Notes: generated by a model not told the origin, from the letters alone. DNA of 64,000 nt from Granulicella sp. 5B5 (GCF_014083945.1 NZ_CP046444.1:1798001-1862000), one strand, 5' to 3'; counted from the stretch's first letter, positions 24,661 to 33,372 are shown. Numbers and translations are program-made.

Positions 24661-25506
24661 CTAGTTCATCCAGCGCTTATCGTTCGGGTCGCGCCTCTCG
24701 CCCATCGGATCGACATACCTGCCGTCCTCATCCAGGCTCACTTCCTTGCCCTGCTTGCGCATATATACGGTGAACTTCTTCGCCGCGCGCCTGCGCTTCC
24801 AGCGATAGTACGCATTGCGCATCCCATACCACTGCTCGCTCGCCCCCACGCGCACACCCTTTCGCGGAGCCACCAGCAGAAAGAGATACCCCACGCCGCC
24901 GCACAGCAGCGCCACCACCGCCCCAAACCGGTCGCCACCACGCAACGACAGCGCCAGATAGATCAGCACATAGATCGCCGCCAGGTACTTCGCCTTCAAA
25001 TGGAAGATGAAGTTGAAGTTCACCACCTGCTCCGGTCCTCGATACGCAAACGCAATCAGCGACGCCAGCACAAACGGCCACAGCCCCGCCGTCGCCGCAA
25101 ACGGTATCCACACCGGATGCCCCGCCGAGCTCAGCGCCACTGCCAATAACGACCCCAGCAGCCCGCCGCCGATCGTCGTCACCAGGAAGTACTCCATCAA
25201 CCACCGGCCGCCCAGCTCCTCCTCCAGCGACGACGCGAAGTACCACAGCGACAGCAGCGCAAACCCCACGCTCAGCAGCCCATCGCCCACAAACGGGTAG
25301 CTCAGTAGCTGCCACACCGCACCATGCAGCAACACGTCCGGCACCAGCACCGCCAGGTCATGCAGCCTCTGCGCCAGCTCCGGCAGCACCAGTCCCAGCA
25401 CCGCCAGCCCAAAGTACGCAATCAGCGTCGTCAGGATAATGCGCCGGGTCACGCCGCGAAACGGCGGCAGCGACAGCGTGACCGGCCCATTGGATCGAAA
25501 TGCCAT
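24661..25506 (-). CDS. Rhomboid-like membrane protein lacking catalytic residues
   Basis: 281 residues from ATG 25506 (GTG at 25512 also possible; GGAGAG favours the ATG). The rhomboid layout is readable: GAVWQLLSYPFVGDG, then ASSLEEELGGRWLMEYF, then several helices. The serine-protease motif GxSG is replaced by ATAG in FAATAGLWPF. The HxxxN of helix 2 is absent, and the helix-6 His position reads LLCGGVGYLF. It should therefore be a pseudoprotease like derlins or iRhoms, perhaps handling membrane proteins (inference). The C-terminal 70 residues are basic and cytoplasmic. Confidence 0.75.
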   Translation of the reverse strand: MAFRSNGPVTLSLPPFRGVTRRIILTTLIAYFGLAVLGLVLPELAQRLHDLAVLVPDVLLHGAVWQLLSYPFVGDGLLSVGFALLSLWYFASSLEEELGGRWLMEYFLVTTIGGGLLGSLLAVALSSAGHPVWIPFAATAGLWPFVLASLIAFAYRGPEQVVNFNFIFHLKAKYLAAIYVLIYLALSLRGGDRFGAVVALLCGGVGYLFLLVAPRKGVRVGASEQWYGMRNAYYRWKRRRAAKKFTVYMRKQGKEVSLDEDGRYVDPMGERRDPNDKRWMN

Positions 25507-25584
25507 CCGCACTCTCCAGCTCCCTTGGATGCGGCTGCGGTTTTGCCGCGGCTACGATCTGCCGCGGCCCGCTTTATGCCGCCC

Positions 25585-27123
25585 CTACTTATTCGGCTGC
25601 CTCGGTCCAGAAGGCGACATCATCTGCCGCCGCACCGGATACGGCACCACCGCCGGGCTCCGATGCCCCGCAGCATCCACGCTGCGCACGCCAAACACCA
25701 CATTGTCCTTCGATATATCCAGCCGGATCGTCAGCGCGCTGCCGGCTGAAACCACGTTCGTCCACGTCGGCGCAGCCGTCGGACGCCACACCACCTCATA
25801 CGTCGTGTCCGCCGGCGCACCCTCCGGCGCCTTCCAGCTGATCACCGAAAAGTTGTCGTTGAATCCGTTCGTGATCTTCACCGGCGGAAACACCACATCC
25901 GTCGGCTCGCCCGGAGCGCTCGCAAACGTCGCCAGGCTGGCTGCATTCAGCCGTGCCACATTGGCTGTGTAGCTGGGCGTCACGAACTTCAGGTAGTCGC
26001 CAAACTCCACCGTGCCATCCTTGCCGTCGGGCAGCTGGCCCGCCTCCGTGCGCAAATCCTGATGCTGATGGTTGAAGTTCTCGCGCCACTCCGTCACGCG
26101 CACCGCGGCAAACCCCTCCGCATTGAAGCTCGAGTGGTCTCCACCGCGCCCAAACCGGTCCCGCCGGAACTCCAGCACCGGATGGAACGTCGTCGGCAGC
26201 CCCGCGGGCCTGAAATAGGTCTTGTCCACTTCGGCAATCGCCCGTGCCACCTCACGCGAAGGCGAGTCCGACTCATACCCATACGTCTGGATCAGGTGCA
26301 GCTCTTGCAGCGTCGCCGGGCTCGGCACGCCTTCGCTGAACACCCGCACCGCATGCATGTCCGGCCCCGGAACGCCCTTGGCCGGATCTCCCGGCGTATT
26401 GTCCCCGCCTACGATGTCGTTGTTCAGCACCGCTTCCAGCTGCCAGCCCTCGCTCTTGGCGAGCTTCGCCAGGTGCCGGCTGCCATCCAGACCCTGCTCT
26501 TCGCCGGCAACAGCCACAAACACAATCGTCGCCGGAAACTTCAGCTTGCTCAGCGCCCGCGCCGACTCGATCGATACCGCCACACCGCTCGCATCGTCAT
26601 TCGCGCCCGGTGCCGGATCATGCGTATTGAAGTTGTCCGAGTTCCGCGAGTCGTAGTGCCCCGTCACCAGCACGCGGCGGCTCGCCTGCGCCGGGTCCGT
26701 GCCCTTCAGCACGGCATAAATATTCTGCAAACGTGTGTCCTTCGTAATCCGCGAATGAGGCGCCCCCGGCTCGATGAAGTCGTCGCGCTTCACCTCCAGA
26801 CACCCGCCGCACTCATCCGAGATCTTTGTGAACTCGCTGTAAATCCAGTCCGCCGCCGCCGTCACACCCGTCCCCGGCGGCAGGTCTGTGTCCATGCTCG
26901 ATAGCGTCGAGCGGTTCCGAAACGAAACCAGCTTCGCAATATCCGCCTTCACATTCTCAGGAGAGATCTTCGCAATCGCCGCCGCAATCTTAGGATCGGC
27001 CTTTGCCACCGCCAGCGGCTTTATCACCGGCTGCTGCGCCACACCTGTGGCTGCCACGCTCATCGCTGTCAGGGCCAATGCCCACGCTGTCCGTCGAATC
27101 TCGTTCTGCTGCTTCCAGTTCAT
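25585..27123 (-). CDS. Secreted M28-family zinc aminopeptidase with C-terminal fibronectin III-like domain
   Basis: 512 residues from ATG 27123; GGAGA lies upstream, and a longer frame to 27300 lacks family features. Signal peptide at about 10-30, ending GVAQQ. The metal sites of the M28 di-zinc fold are present: H156 (VTGHYDSRN), D176 (GANDDASG), E208/E209 (VAGEEQG), D236 (NNDIVGGD) and a late His (GGDHSSFN). The last 90 residues (SWKAPEGAPADTTYEVVWRPT) form an Fn3-like module. Releases N-terminal amino acids from extracellular peptides. Confidence 0.9.
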   Translation of the reverse strand: MNWKQQNEIRRTAWALALTAMSVAATGVAQQPVIKPLAVAKADPKIAAAIAKISPENVKADIAKLVSFRNRSTLSSMDTDLPPGTGVTAAADWIYSEFTKISDECGGCLEVKRDDFIEPGAPHSRITKDTRLQNIYAVLKGTDPAQASRRVLVTGHYDSRNSDNFNTHDPAPGANDDASGVAVSIESARALSKLKFPATIVFVAVAGEEQGLDGSRHLAKLAKSEGWQLEAVLNNDIVGGDNTPGDPAKGVPGPDMHAVRVFSEGVPSPATLQELHLIQTYGYESDSPSREVARAIAEVDKTYFRPAGLPTTFHPVLEFRRDRFGRGGDHSSFNAEGFAAVRVTEWRENFNHQHQDLRTEAGQLPDGKDGTVEFGDYLKFVTPSYTANVARLNAASLATFASAPGEPTDVVFPPVKITNGFNDNFSVISWKAPEGAPADTTYEVVWRPTAAPTWTNVVSAGSALTIRLDISKDNVVFGVRSVDAAGHRSPAVVPYPVRRQMMSPSGPRQPNK

Positions 27124-27328
27124 TCTGGTCTCCATCCAATGGGGTCTAGGCAACCGCTTTGCCCGTTCTCGCAACACAAGGTTGACGTGCCTTCGCTCTC
27201 CCGCTAGAACTAGGAGAAGCCACACAATTTCGTCTGCGAGTACAGCTTGCTCCATCGTACTCGCCCTTTGCGTGGTGTGAAACGCTAACCGCACGCCCAT
27301 CGTGCGCCCTTAATCAGGAGAAGCTTGT

Positions 27329-27538
27329 ATGTCAGTCGTTTGCCCGGAATGCGACAACCCGCTCGATATCGATGTAGATGACGTGGAAGCTGGTGAGGTC
27401 ATCACCTGCGACGAATGCGGAACAGACCTCGAAATCGTCTCCGCCGATCCCCTCGAAATCGCACCCGTCGACGACGAAGGGTACGATGATGAAGAGGATG
27501 ATCTGCCTGATGATGAAGACGATGATGACGATGAGTAA
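27329..27538 (+). CDS. LysW-like acidic zinc-ribbon carrier protein
   Basis: 69 residues with AGGAG upstream. A zinc ribbon made of CPEC (5-8) and CDEC (27-30), then LEIVSADPLEIAPVDDEG, which matches the body of LysW (amino-group carrier protein for lysine/arginine synthesis). LysW proteins end in EDWGE, where the last Glu gamma-carboxyl is the attachment point. This one ends in a long run of Asp and Glu with a final Glu but no EDWGE. No LysX, LysZ or LysY homologue is nearby. It may carry a different group or just bind zinc. Confidence 0.75.
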   Translation: MSVVCPECDNPLDIDVDDVEAGEVITCDECGTDLEIVSADPLEIAPVDDEGYDDEEDDLPDDEDDDDDE

Positions 27539-27899
27539 CTCCCCGCGCCGCCTGCTGCTGGCGGTGTGCCTGTCCGTACTGGCTCTCCCTGTCGCTCTCG
27601 GCCCTGCTACTCCCGCGCTCAGTGCCCAGGCCTCGCACATCGAGCGCACCGTCGACGGCAAGGTCGTCAACAAGGCCGACGCTCCCATCAACGGTGCCGT
27701 CGTCTACCTCAAGGACACCCGCAGTCTCAGCATCAAGACCTACATCTGCGACACCGACGGCCACTTCCACTTCGGCCAGCTCTCGCAGGATACGGACTAC
27801 GACCTCTGGGCCGACAACAATGGAGTCAAGTCCAACACCCGTTCCATCAGCTCCTTCGACGACAAGAGCCACTACTACTTCACCCTCACCGTGAAGTAA
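27531..27899 (+). CDS. Exported carboxypeptidase-regulatory-like (Ig-type) domain protein
   Basis: 122 residues from ATG 27531; ATGs at 27522 and 27525 are also in frame. Signal peptide (RRLLLAVCLSVLALPVALG), then one beta-sandwich domain of the CarboxypepD_reg type: VDGKVVNKADAPINGAVVYL, later TDGHFHFGQLSQDTDYDLWAD. Such domains occur in outer-membrane or surface proteins and mediate binding. Its start lies inside the LysW-like gene (8-base overlap), so the two are translated together although one is cytosolic and one exported. Confidence 0.8.
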   Translation: MSNSPRRLLLAVCLSVLALPVALGPATPALSAQASHIERTVDGKVVNKADAPINGAVVYLKDTRSLSIKTYICDTDGHFHFGQLSQDTDYDLWADNNGVKSNTRSISSFDDKSHYYFTLTVK

Positions 27900-27903
27900 C
27901 CCA

Positions 27904-27932
27904 CACCACCAACAGTCAGCGTGTTGGTGGTG
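27904..27932 (+). terminator. Hairpin after the exported domain gene
   Basis: An 11-bp stem, CACCACCAACA with TGTTGGTGGTG, loop GTCAGCG, just after the stop codon. Only a weak T-rich stretch follows. Confidence 0.5.
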
Positions 27933-27995
27933 GTGGTGCTTCAGTTTTGAAGCGCACATTGGCGATTTTAAGCGGCGAACTCGCAGCTTTGAAGG

Positions 27996-28058
27996 GGACG
28001 GGCTTTAGCCCGTCCATCAGCACCCTCTATAGAAACAAGGGCTTTAGCCCCGGAGGGT
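27996..28058. repeat. Paired GGGCTTTAGCCC hairpin repeats
   Basis: The first unit is GGACGGGCTTTAGCCCGTCC (27996-28015). The second is AGGGCTTTAGCCCC (28038-28051), inside a larger stem ACCCTC/GAGGGT (28022-28058). Centres are 39 bases apart, almost as in the pair at 8600-8653. Confidence 0.8.
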
Positions 28059-28187
28059 CAGCAGACCGGTACATCTCCCGCGACACCGAAGTCTACATTC
28101 TCCTGTACCATTCCCGTCCCCTCCCCACCGTGAGACTATTTCTTGCATCTCACAGCACAACTTCATACACCCTCAGGACGGTATGCC

Positions 28188-29681
28188 ATGCAGAGTCTCA
28201 CCGCTTCCCCCCTGCGTCTCGCCGCGTTCGTAGCCTGCGCGAGCACCCTCGCTCTCCTCCTCGTCGCCTGCAAATCATCTCCCAACGCTTCCACCGAAGC
28301 CTCCGCACCCCCGCCCACCACCATCACCTGTGCCGCCGCCGGGGCCGCCACCAAGAACGTCACCGCACCCACTGCCATCGACTCCACCTGCGCGCAGATC
28401 CCCTACGCTCCCGCTCTCTTCAAGACCGTCGAAGGCGGCTACTCCGCCAACCAGACCACTGCGGACATGTACTCCTGGCTCAGCTTCGTCGCGCTCAACT
28501 GGCCGGTCAACCCCGCCACCTGCGCGCCCGACCCCACCCAGTCCATCCTCACCAACCCCTCCAGCCCTACCTGGATGACCTACCTCACCACCGACGACGT
28601 CTTCAAAACCTCCGGAGCCCCCGACCCCTGGTGCGGTGCCTCCGCGCCCAACGGAGCCAAAGGCCTAGCCGCTGTCGCCTCCCTCCAGGCTGCACGCCTC
28701 CCCACTTCCGTCCGCGCCCTTGCCGCTGCACATCCCGAGATCCATCTCTTCCTCTCGCACGACTCCAAGAGCGGCGAGCTGGTCTCCTCCCTGCACGCCC
28801 TCCACGCCCTCGCCGCCGCGCCCACGCGCATGCAGGCCATCCTTCAGTCCACCGACCTCCCTATCGTTGACCAGAACGGCCGTTACGCCCGCTTCACCGT
28901 CAGCATGAACTCCGACGAAGCCAGCTTCATCACCAAAAACACCCTCTACACCAAGGCCGGGCAGACCAAGTACGGCAACGTCACCTTCCCCGTCAGCGAC
29001 TCCAGCAAGGGCGTCATGGGCGTCATCGAGCTCAAGGCCGCCTGGAAGATCCTCGGCCCCGGCGACAATCCCGCCAACTTCTTCACTCAACAAGCCATCG
29101 TCTATAACGACTCCACCGGCAAGCCCAGCCCCGGCCCCAACCCCGTCACCGTCGGCCTCATCGGCCTCCACATCCTGCACAAGTCCCAGGGCCAGAGCAT
29201 GTGGGCCTGGTCCACCTTCGAGCAGACCGACAACGACACCACCTCTTTCTTCAACCCCAACTGCAAGGCGCCTATACCGAACCCCAACAACCATTGCGTC
29301 GTCAACGCGACTACGATCCCCAGCAAGCTCGCCAAAACTGCCCCGGAGCTTAGCCCCACCGGCAAGCCTCTGCAGTTCCCCACGCAGATCCAGCCCAAGT
29401 CCTACATCGTCCCCTCCAACCCGCAGTACGACGCCGCCTTCCAGTCGCTGCTCGCCAGCACCCCTTGGGCGCACTACAAGCTCGTCAGCACGCAGTGGTT
29501 TGCGGGAGCCGTCGGTCTCGTCCCGCAGTACCTCGGAGCCACCGTGCAGGAGACCTTCGTCCCCCAGAACGACAGCACCGGCCACCCGCTCGACAGCTGT
29601 GCCAACTGCCACCAAGGCGCCCAGGACCCCGGCGGCCACTCCGCCGAGTTCAGCTTCATCCTCTACGACGCCCAACAATAA
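28188..29681 (+). CDS. Lipoprotein with a single c-type haem motif
   Basis: 497 residues from ATG 28188. Lipoprotein signal with lipobox LVAC (Cys about 28). Not a known family to me. The large middle part is soluble and Trp/Pro-rich (MYSWLSFVALNWPVNP). One CxxCH haem-c site is seen near the C-terminus in DSCANCHQGAQDPG (about residue 471). One haem on an otherwise unknown large domain suggests a periplasmic electron carrier or enzyme. A hairpin follows the gene. Confidence 0.75.
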   Translation: MQSLTASPLRLAAFVACASTLALLLVACKSSPNASTEASAPPPTTITCAAAGAATKNVTAPTAIDSTCAQIPYAPALFKTVEGGYSANQTTADMYSWLSFVALNWPVNPATCAPDPTQSILTNPSSPTWMTYLTTDDVFKTSGAPDPWCGASAPNGAKGLAAVASLQAARLPTSVRALAAAHPEIHLFLSHDSKSGELVSSLHALHALAAAPTRMQAILQSTDLPIVDQNGRYARFTVSMNSDEASFITKNTLYTKAGQTKYGNVTFPVSDSSKGVMGVIELKAAWKILGPGDNPANFFTQQAIVYNDSTGKPSPGPNPVTVGLIGLHILHKSQGQSMWAWSTFEQTDNDTTSFFNPNCKAPIPNPNNHCVVNATTIPSKLAKTAPELSPTGKPLQFPTQIQPKSYIVPSNPQYDAAFQSLLASTPWAHYKLVSTQWFAGAVGLVPQYLGATVQETFVPQNDSTGHPLDSCANCHQGAQDPGGHSAEFSFILYDAQQ

Positions 29682-29717
29682 CAGCCCCACCAACCTCCCC
29701 TCCCCGGAGACAAAACG

Positions 29718-29741
29718 GCCAACGCCCTCAAAAGCGTTGGC
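29718..29741 (+). terminator. Hairpin terminator
   Basis: An 8-bp stem, GCCAACGC with GCGTTGGC, then TGTTCCTATTTCC. It ends the haem-lipoprotein gene. Confidence 0.65.
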
Positions 29742-29754
29742 TGTTCCTATTTCC

Positions 29755-29796
29755 TACTCTCTACTCTCTACTCCCTATTCCCTATTCCCTATTCCC
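29755..29796. repeat. Heptamer tandem repeat (TACTCTC/TACTCCC/TATTCCC)
   Basis: Six contiguous 7-base units: two TACTCTC, one TACTCCC and three TATTCCC. Same motif family as 1924-1951 and likewise directly behind a terminator. Confidence 0.88.
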
Positions 29797-29832
29797 TGTC
29801 TCTAGCGAACATCAAGCGAATATAATCTCCAC

Positions 29833-31341
29833 GTGGACGACACCGCCCAACCCGATCTCTTCGGCTTCCTCCACATCGACCTCAACAGCTTCTTTGCGTC
29901 TGTCGAGCAGCAGCTCCATCCCGAGCACCGCAATAAGCCCCTCGGCGTCACCGCCACCATGGCCGACACCGGCACCCTCATCGCCGCCAGCTACGAGGCC
30001 AAGGCCCTCGGCATCAAAACCGGCACCAAGGTCGCCGAAGCCCGCCGCCTCTGCCCCCACATCGTCCTCCTCGCCAGCGACCACTCCATCTACGCCGACT
30101 ACTCCCACCGCATCACCACCGCCGTCGACAAGGTCTGCCCCGTCTCCCACAACCCCTCCATCGACGAGATGGTCTGCCAGCTCATGGGCCGCGAGCGCCA
30201 GCCCCCCAACGCACGCCGCATCGCACTCGACATCAAGCAGTCCATCCGCGACAACGTCGGCGAGACCCTGCGCTGCTCCATCGGCATGGCCCCCAACCGC
30301 TACCTCGCCAAGATCGCCAGCGATATGCAAAAACCCGACGGGCTGATCGGCCTCTTGCCGTCGCAGCTCCCAAGAGCCATCGCGCACCTCGAGCTCCGCG
30401 ACCTCCCCGGCGTCGGCGCGCGCACCGAGCAGCGCCTCAACACCAAGGGCATCACCACCATGCCGCAACTCCTCGCACTCGATCGCAACGGCATGCACAA
30501 GCTCTGGGACTCCGTCTGGGGCGACCGCCTCTACCACTGGCTCCGCGGCCACGACACCGGCGACGACGGCGCTCCCGTCCCCAGCGAAATCCAGAAGTCC
30601 CTCGGTCACTCCCATGTCCTCGCCCCCGAACACCGCACCCCCGCCGGCGCCTGGGCCGTCGCCCACAAGCTCCTCCACAAAGCCGCCATGCGCCTCCGCA
30701 TGGAGCACTTCTACACCGCCTCCATGGCCGTCACCATCCGCTACTCCCTCACCCGCGACCAGGTGGACGACCTTCAAGAAATAGATGTCCCGTCCAGCAT
30801 GCATCTGGGTGCCCCATCTTCGCCGACGGCCTCATCGTCGGCTAAGGTGGGTTCGCAGGATTTCTCCTTTACCTACGATGTGTCATCTCGACCGGAGCGC
30901 AGCGCAGTGGAGAGACCTGCATCTGCCTCCGCCCATGCCGGCCCTCAGCCAAACAAACGCCCCAAAATCAAAAAACACAGCTCCGGCATCACCCAAACCG
31001 GCTGGGGCATGGAAGCCCGCTTCGCCGCCTGCCAGGACACCCTCTCACTCCTCCAGGCCCTGCAAGGCTGCTGGAAACACGCCCCCAACGCCCCCGAGCA
31101 CCAGCGCCCCTTCTTCGTCGGAGTCACCCTCACCCGCCTCATCCCCGAGAGCGAATACCAGGCCCCACTCTTCGAGGACCCCGGCAACCGCAAGGAGCTC
31201 TCCACCACCATGGACAAGCTCAACCTGAAGTACGGCCACAGCACCCTGCACTTCGCCGGCATGCTCCCCGCCCGCGACAGCGCCCCCACCCGCATAGCCT
31301 TCACCCAGATCCCCGTCCAATACGGCAACGAGTGGATGTAA
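29833..31341 (+). CDS. dinB: Y-family translesion DNA polymerase (Pol IV-like) with repeat-derived insert
   Basis: 502 residues, GTG start directly behind a TATAAT (29821-29826), so the mRNA may be nearly leaderless. Catalytic acidic residues are present: HIDLNSFFASVE (D16 region) and SIDEMVCQL. The helix-hairpin-helix DLPGVGARTEQRL and the little-finger domain end in ARFAACQDTLSLLQAL. Longer than the usual 350-420 residues mainly because residues about 325-365 are encoded by a dispersed repeat. Bypasses damaged bases with low fidelity. A closer assignment to ImuB-like or DinB subfamilies would need alignment. Confidence 0.87.
   Translation: MDDTAQPDLFGFLHIDLNSFFASVEQQLHPEHRNKPLGVTATMADTGTLIAASYEAKALGIKTGTKVAEARRLCPHIVLLASDHSIYADYSHRITTAVDKVCPVSHNPSIDEMVCQLMGRERQPPNARRIALDIKQSIRDNVGETLRCSIGMAPNRYLAKIASDMQKPDGLIGLLPSQLPRAIAHLELRDLPGVGARTEQRLNTKGITTMPQLLALDRNGMHKLWDSVWGDRLYHWLRGHDTGDDGAPVPSEIQKSLGHSHVLAPEHRTPAGAWAVAHKLLHKAAMRLRMEHFYTASMAVTIRYSLTRDQVDDLQEIDVPSSMHLGAPSSPTASSSAKVGSQDFSFTYDVSSRPERSAVERPASASAHAGPQPNKRPKIKKHSSGITQTGWGMEARFAACQDTLSLLQALQGCWKHAPNAPEHQRPFFVGVTLTRLIPESEYQAPLFEDPGNRKELSTTMDKLNLKYGHSTLHFAGMLPARDSAPTRIAFTQIPVQYGNEWM
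30807..30926. repeat. Composite dispersed repeat, copy 2, inside dinB coding sequence
   Basis: Module A GGGTGCCCCATCTTCGCC... to AAGGTGGGTT (30807-30853), with an inverted repeat GCCGACG/CGTCGGC. Module B GTCATCTCGACCGGAGCG then GCAGTGGAGAGACC (30882-30917). Same modules and order as 16257-16382. It keeps the polymerase frame open. Confidence 0.78.
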
Positions 31342-31558
31342 CCTGACACCCGCAGCGCCTGCTCATTTAAGAGTCAGCGCCCCTTGTTGGGTATCCACCC
31401 CTAACTCCAATCGGCTCCGGATCTTACCTCCAAAACAGGGGGGAGGGTTCTAAGCCATGGCGATATCCGCCCTGCCCTTCAGAACAGGAGCAGCGCAATG
31501 ATATTCTGGCGCGATGTAGGCCTTGGTCTGCATGGCCACATTGGCTCCAAAGGGTTTT

Positions 31559-33301
31559 ATGTCCGATTCCAACATGAACGACCAGACGCCTGACGTCACA
31601 GCCGCCACGGAAGACACCGATTCCGCGTCCTTCAGCGACATCTTCGCCGAATACCAGCGCACCAGCAATCGCCGCACCGGCGAAGAAGGCCGCCAGATCA
31701 TCGGCACCATCGCCGCCATCACCGCCGACTCCGTGCTGGTCGACATCGGCTTCAAGACCGAGGGCATCCTCCCCCTCACCGCGCAACCCGCCGGCAAGGA
31801 ATGGAAAATCGGCGACACCTTAACCGTCGCTGTCAAAGGCCGCGACGAAGACGGCTACTATCAGCTCTCGCTCTTCCGCGTCGCGCAGCCCAAGGATTGG
31901 AGCGCGTTGCAAAAGGCCTTCGCCGAAGGCTCCAACATCGTCGGCACGGTCACCTCCGCCGTCAAAGGCGGCCTCACCGTCGACGTCGGCGTCCGCGCCT
32001 TCCTGCCCGCCTCACGTAGCGGCACACGCGACGCCGCTGAGCTCGAAAAGCTCGTCGGCCAGGAGATCGTCTGCCGCATCACCAAGCTCGACGTGGTCGA
32101 AGAGGACGTCGTCATTGACCGCCGCGTCGTCACCGAAGAGGAAGCGCTGAAGGCCAAAGACCACCGCCTCGCAAGCCTCAGCGAGGGCGCCATCATCGAC
32201 GGCACCGTGCGCAGCATCGCCGACTACGGTGCCTTTATCGACCTCGGCGGCATCGACGGCCTGCTGCACGTTAGTGACATTGCATGGACGCGCATCACCA
32301 ACGTCTCCGATGTCCTCGAAGTCGGCCAGCAGCTTGAGCTCAAGGTGCTCAAGGTAGACGCCGAAGGCAAGCGCATCTCGCTCGGCCTCAAGCAGCTCCA
32401 GCCACACCCATGGGACGCCGTCTCCGATACGTTCAAGGCCGGCGACCGTGTCCACGGCACCGTCACCCGCACCGCCGACTTCGGCGCCTTCGTCGAGATC
32501 GCACCCGGCGTCGAAGGCCTCGTCCATCTCTCCGAGATGTCGTGGTCCAAGCGCATCCACAAGGCCACCGAGGTCCTCAACATCGGTGACACCGTCGAAG
32601 CTGTCATCCTCTCCATCAGCCCCGAGGAGCGCCGCATCTCGCTCGGCCTCAAGCAGGCCCTCGGCGACCCGTGGGTAGAAGCCGCCGAGAATATCCGCGT
32701 TGGCTCCGTCGTCGAAGGCCCCGTCGACAGCATCACCAAGTTCGGCGCGTTCGTGCAGGTGGCAGAAGGCGTCCAGGGACTCGTGCACATCAGCGAGATC
32801 ACCGCGGACCGCCGACTCAACCATCCATCCGATATCCTCCGAGTCGGTGAAGTCGTCAAGGCACAGGTCCTCGAGATCGACAAGGACAAGCGCCAGCTTC
32901 GCCTGAGCATGAAGCAGCTCATCCCAACAGGCCTCGACGAGTTCGTCGCCGAGCACAAGGTCGGCGATTCCGTCACGGGTCGCGTCGTCTCCATCGACAA
33001 CATCGTCGCTCAGGTTGAGCTGGGCGAGGGCATCTTCGCACGTTGCATGCTGCCAACCGCAGCCGCCGAAACGCCAGTTGCTGCGCCCGCGCCAGCCGGT
33101 GCCGTCGACCTGTCTGCCTTCAGTTCCATGCTCAAATCCAAGTGGAAGACGGGCGACTCGCCCGCGTCCACGAAGAGCGCCGCCGATACCAGGAGCTCTG
33201 AGCCGATTCGGACAGGACAGGTACGCACGTTCCGCATCGACAAGCTCCATCCGGAAGAGAAGACCATCGATCTGTCGCTCGAAACATCTGCCGCGAACTA
33301 A
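31559..33301 (+). CDS. rpsA: Ribosomal protein S1 / S1-repeat RNA-binding protein
   Basis: 580 residues from ATG 31559 (MSDSNMNDQ). Six S1 OB-fold repeats begin at about residues 35, 112, 195, 282, 367 and 455. The third to fifth carry the full signature (GTVRSIADYGAFIDLGGIDG then LLHVSDIAW). The last is degenerate and followed by an Ala/Pro-rich linker and a short tail. S1 binds mRNA on the 30S subunit and helps start translation of structured messages. A hairpin terminator lies 20 bases after the stop. Confidence 0.92.
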   Translation: MSDSNMNDQTPDVTAATEDTDSASFSDIFAEYQRTSNRRTGEEGRQIIGTIAAITADSVLVDIGFKTEGILPLTAQPAGKEWKIGDTLTVAVKGRDEDGYYQLSLFRVAQPKDWSALQKAFAEGSNIVGTVTSAVKGGLTVDVGVRAFLPASRSGTRDAAELEKLVGQEIVCRITKLDVVEEDVVIDRRVVTEEEALKAKDHRLASLSEGAIIDGTVRSIADYGAFIDLGGIDGLLHVSDIAWTRITNVSDVLEVGQQLELKVLKVDAEGKRISLGLKQLQPHPWDAVSDTFKAGDRVHGTVTRTADFGAFVEIAPGVEGLVHLSEMSWSKRIHKATEVLNIGDTVEAVILSISPEERRISLGLKQALGDPWVEAAENIRVGSVVEGPVDSITKFGAFVQVAEGVQGLVHISEITADRRLNHPSDILRVGEVVKAQVLEIDKDKRQLRLSMKQLIPTGLDEFVAEHKVGDSVTGRVVSIDNIVAQVELGEGIFARCMLPTAAAETPVAAPAPAGAVDLSAFSSMLKSKWKTGDSPASTKSAADTRSSEPIRTGQVRTFRIDKLHPEEKTIDLSLETSAAN

Positions 33302-33320
33302 CCTTACTGTCACATCACAG

Positions 33321-33351
33321 CGGCGGCGCCAGATCTTAGCTGGCGCCGCCG
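33321..33351 (+). terminator. Terminator of rpsA
   Basis: A 12-bp GC stem (CGGCGGCGCCAG and complement), 7-base loop, followed by TTGCCGTTT. Confidence 0.8.
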
Positions 33352-33372
33352 TTGCCGTTTCAGGTGACTGGC

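Noticed and set aside
27921-27945. GGTGGTGGTGGTG run as a microsatellite
   Set aside because: Better explained as the right arm of a hairpin following the gene.
29798-29826. LexA box upstream of dinB
   Set aside because: GAAC occurs, but no matching GTTC at the needed spacing.
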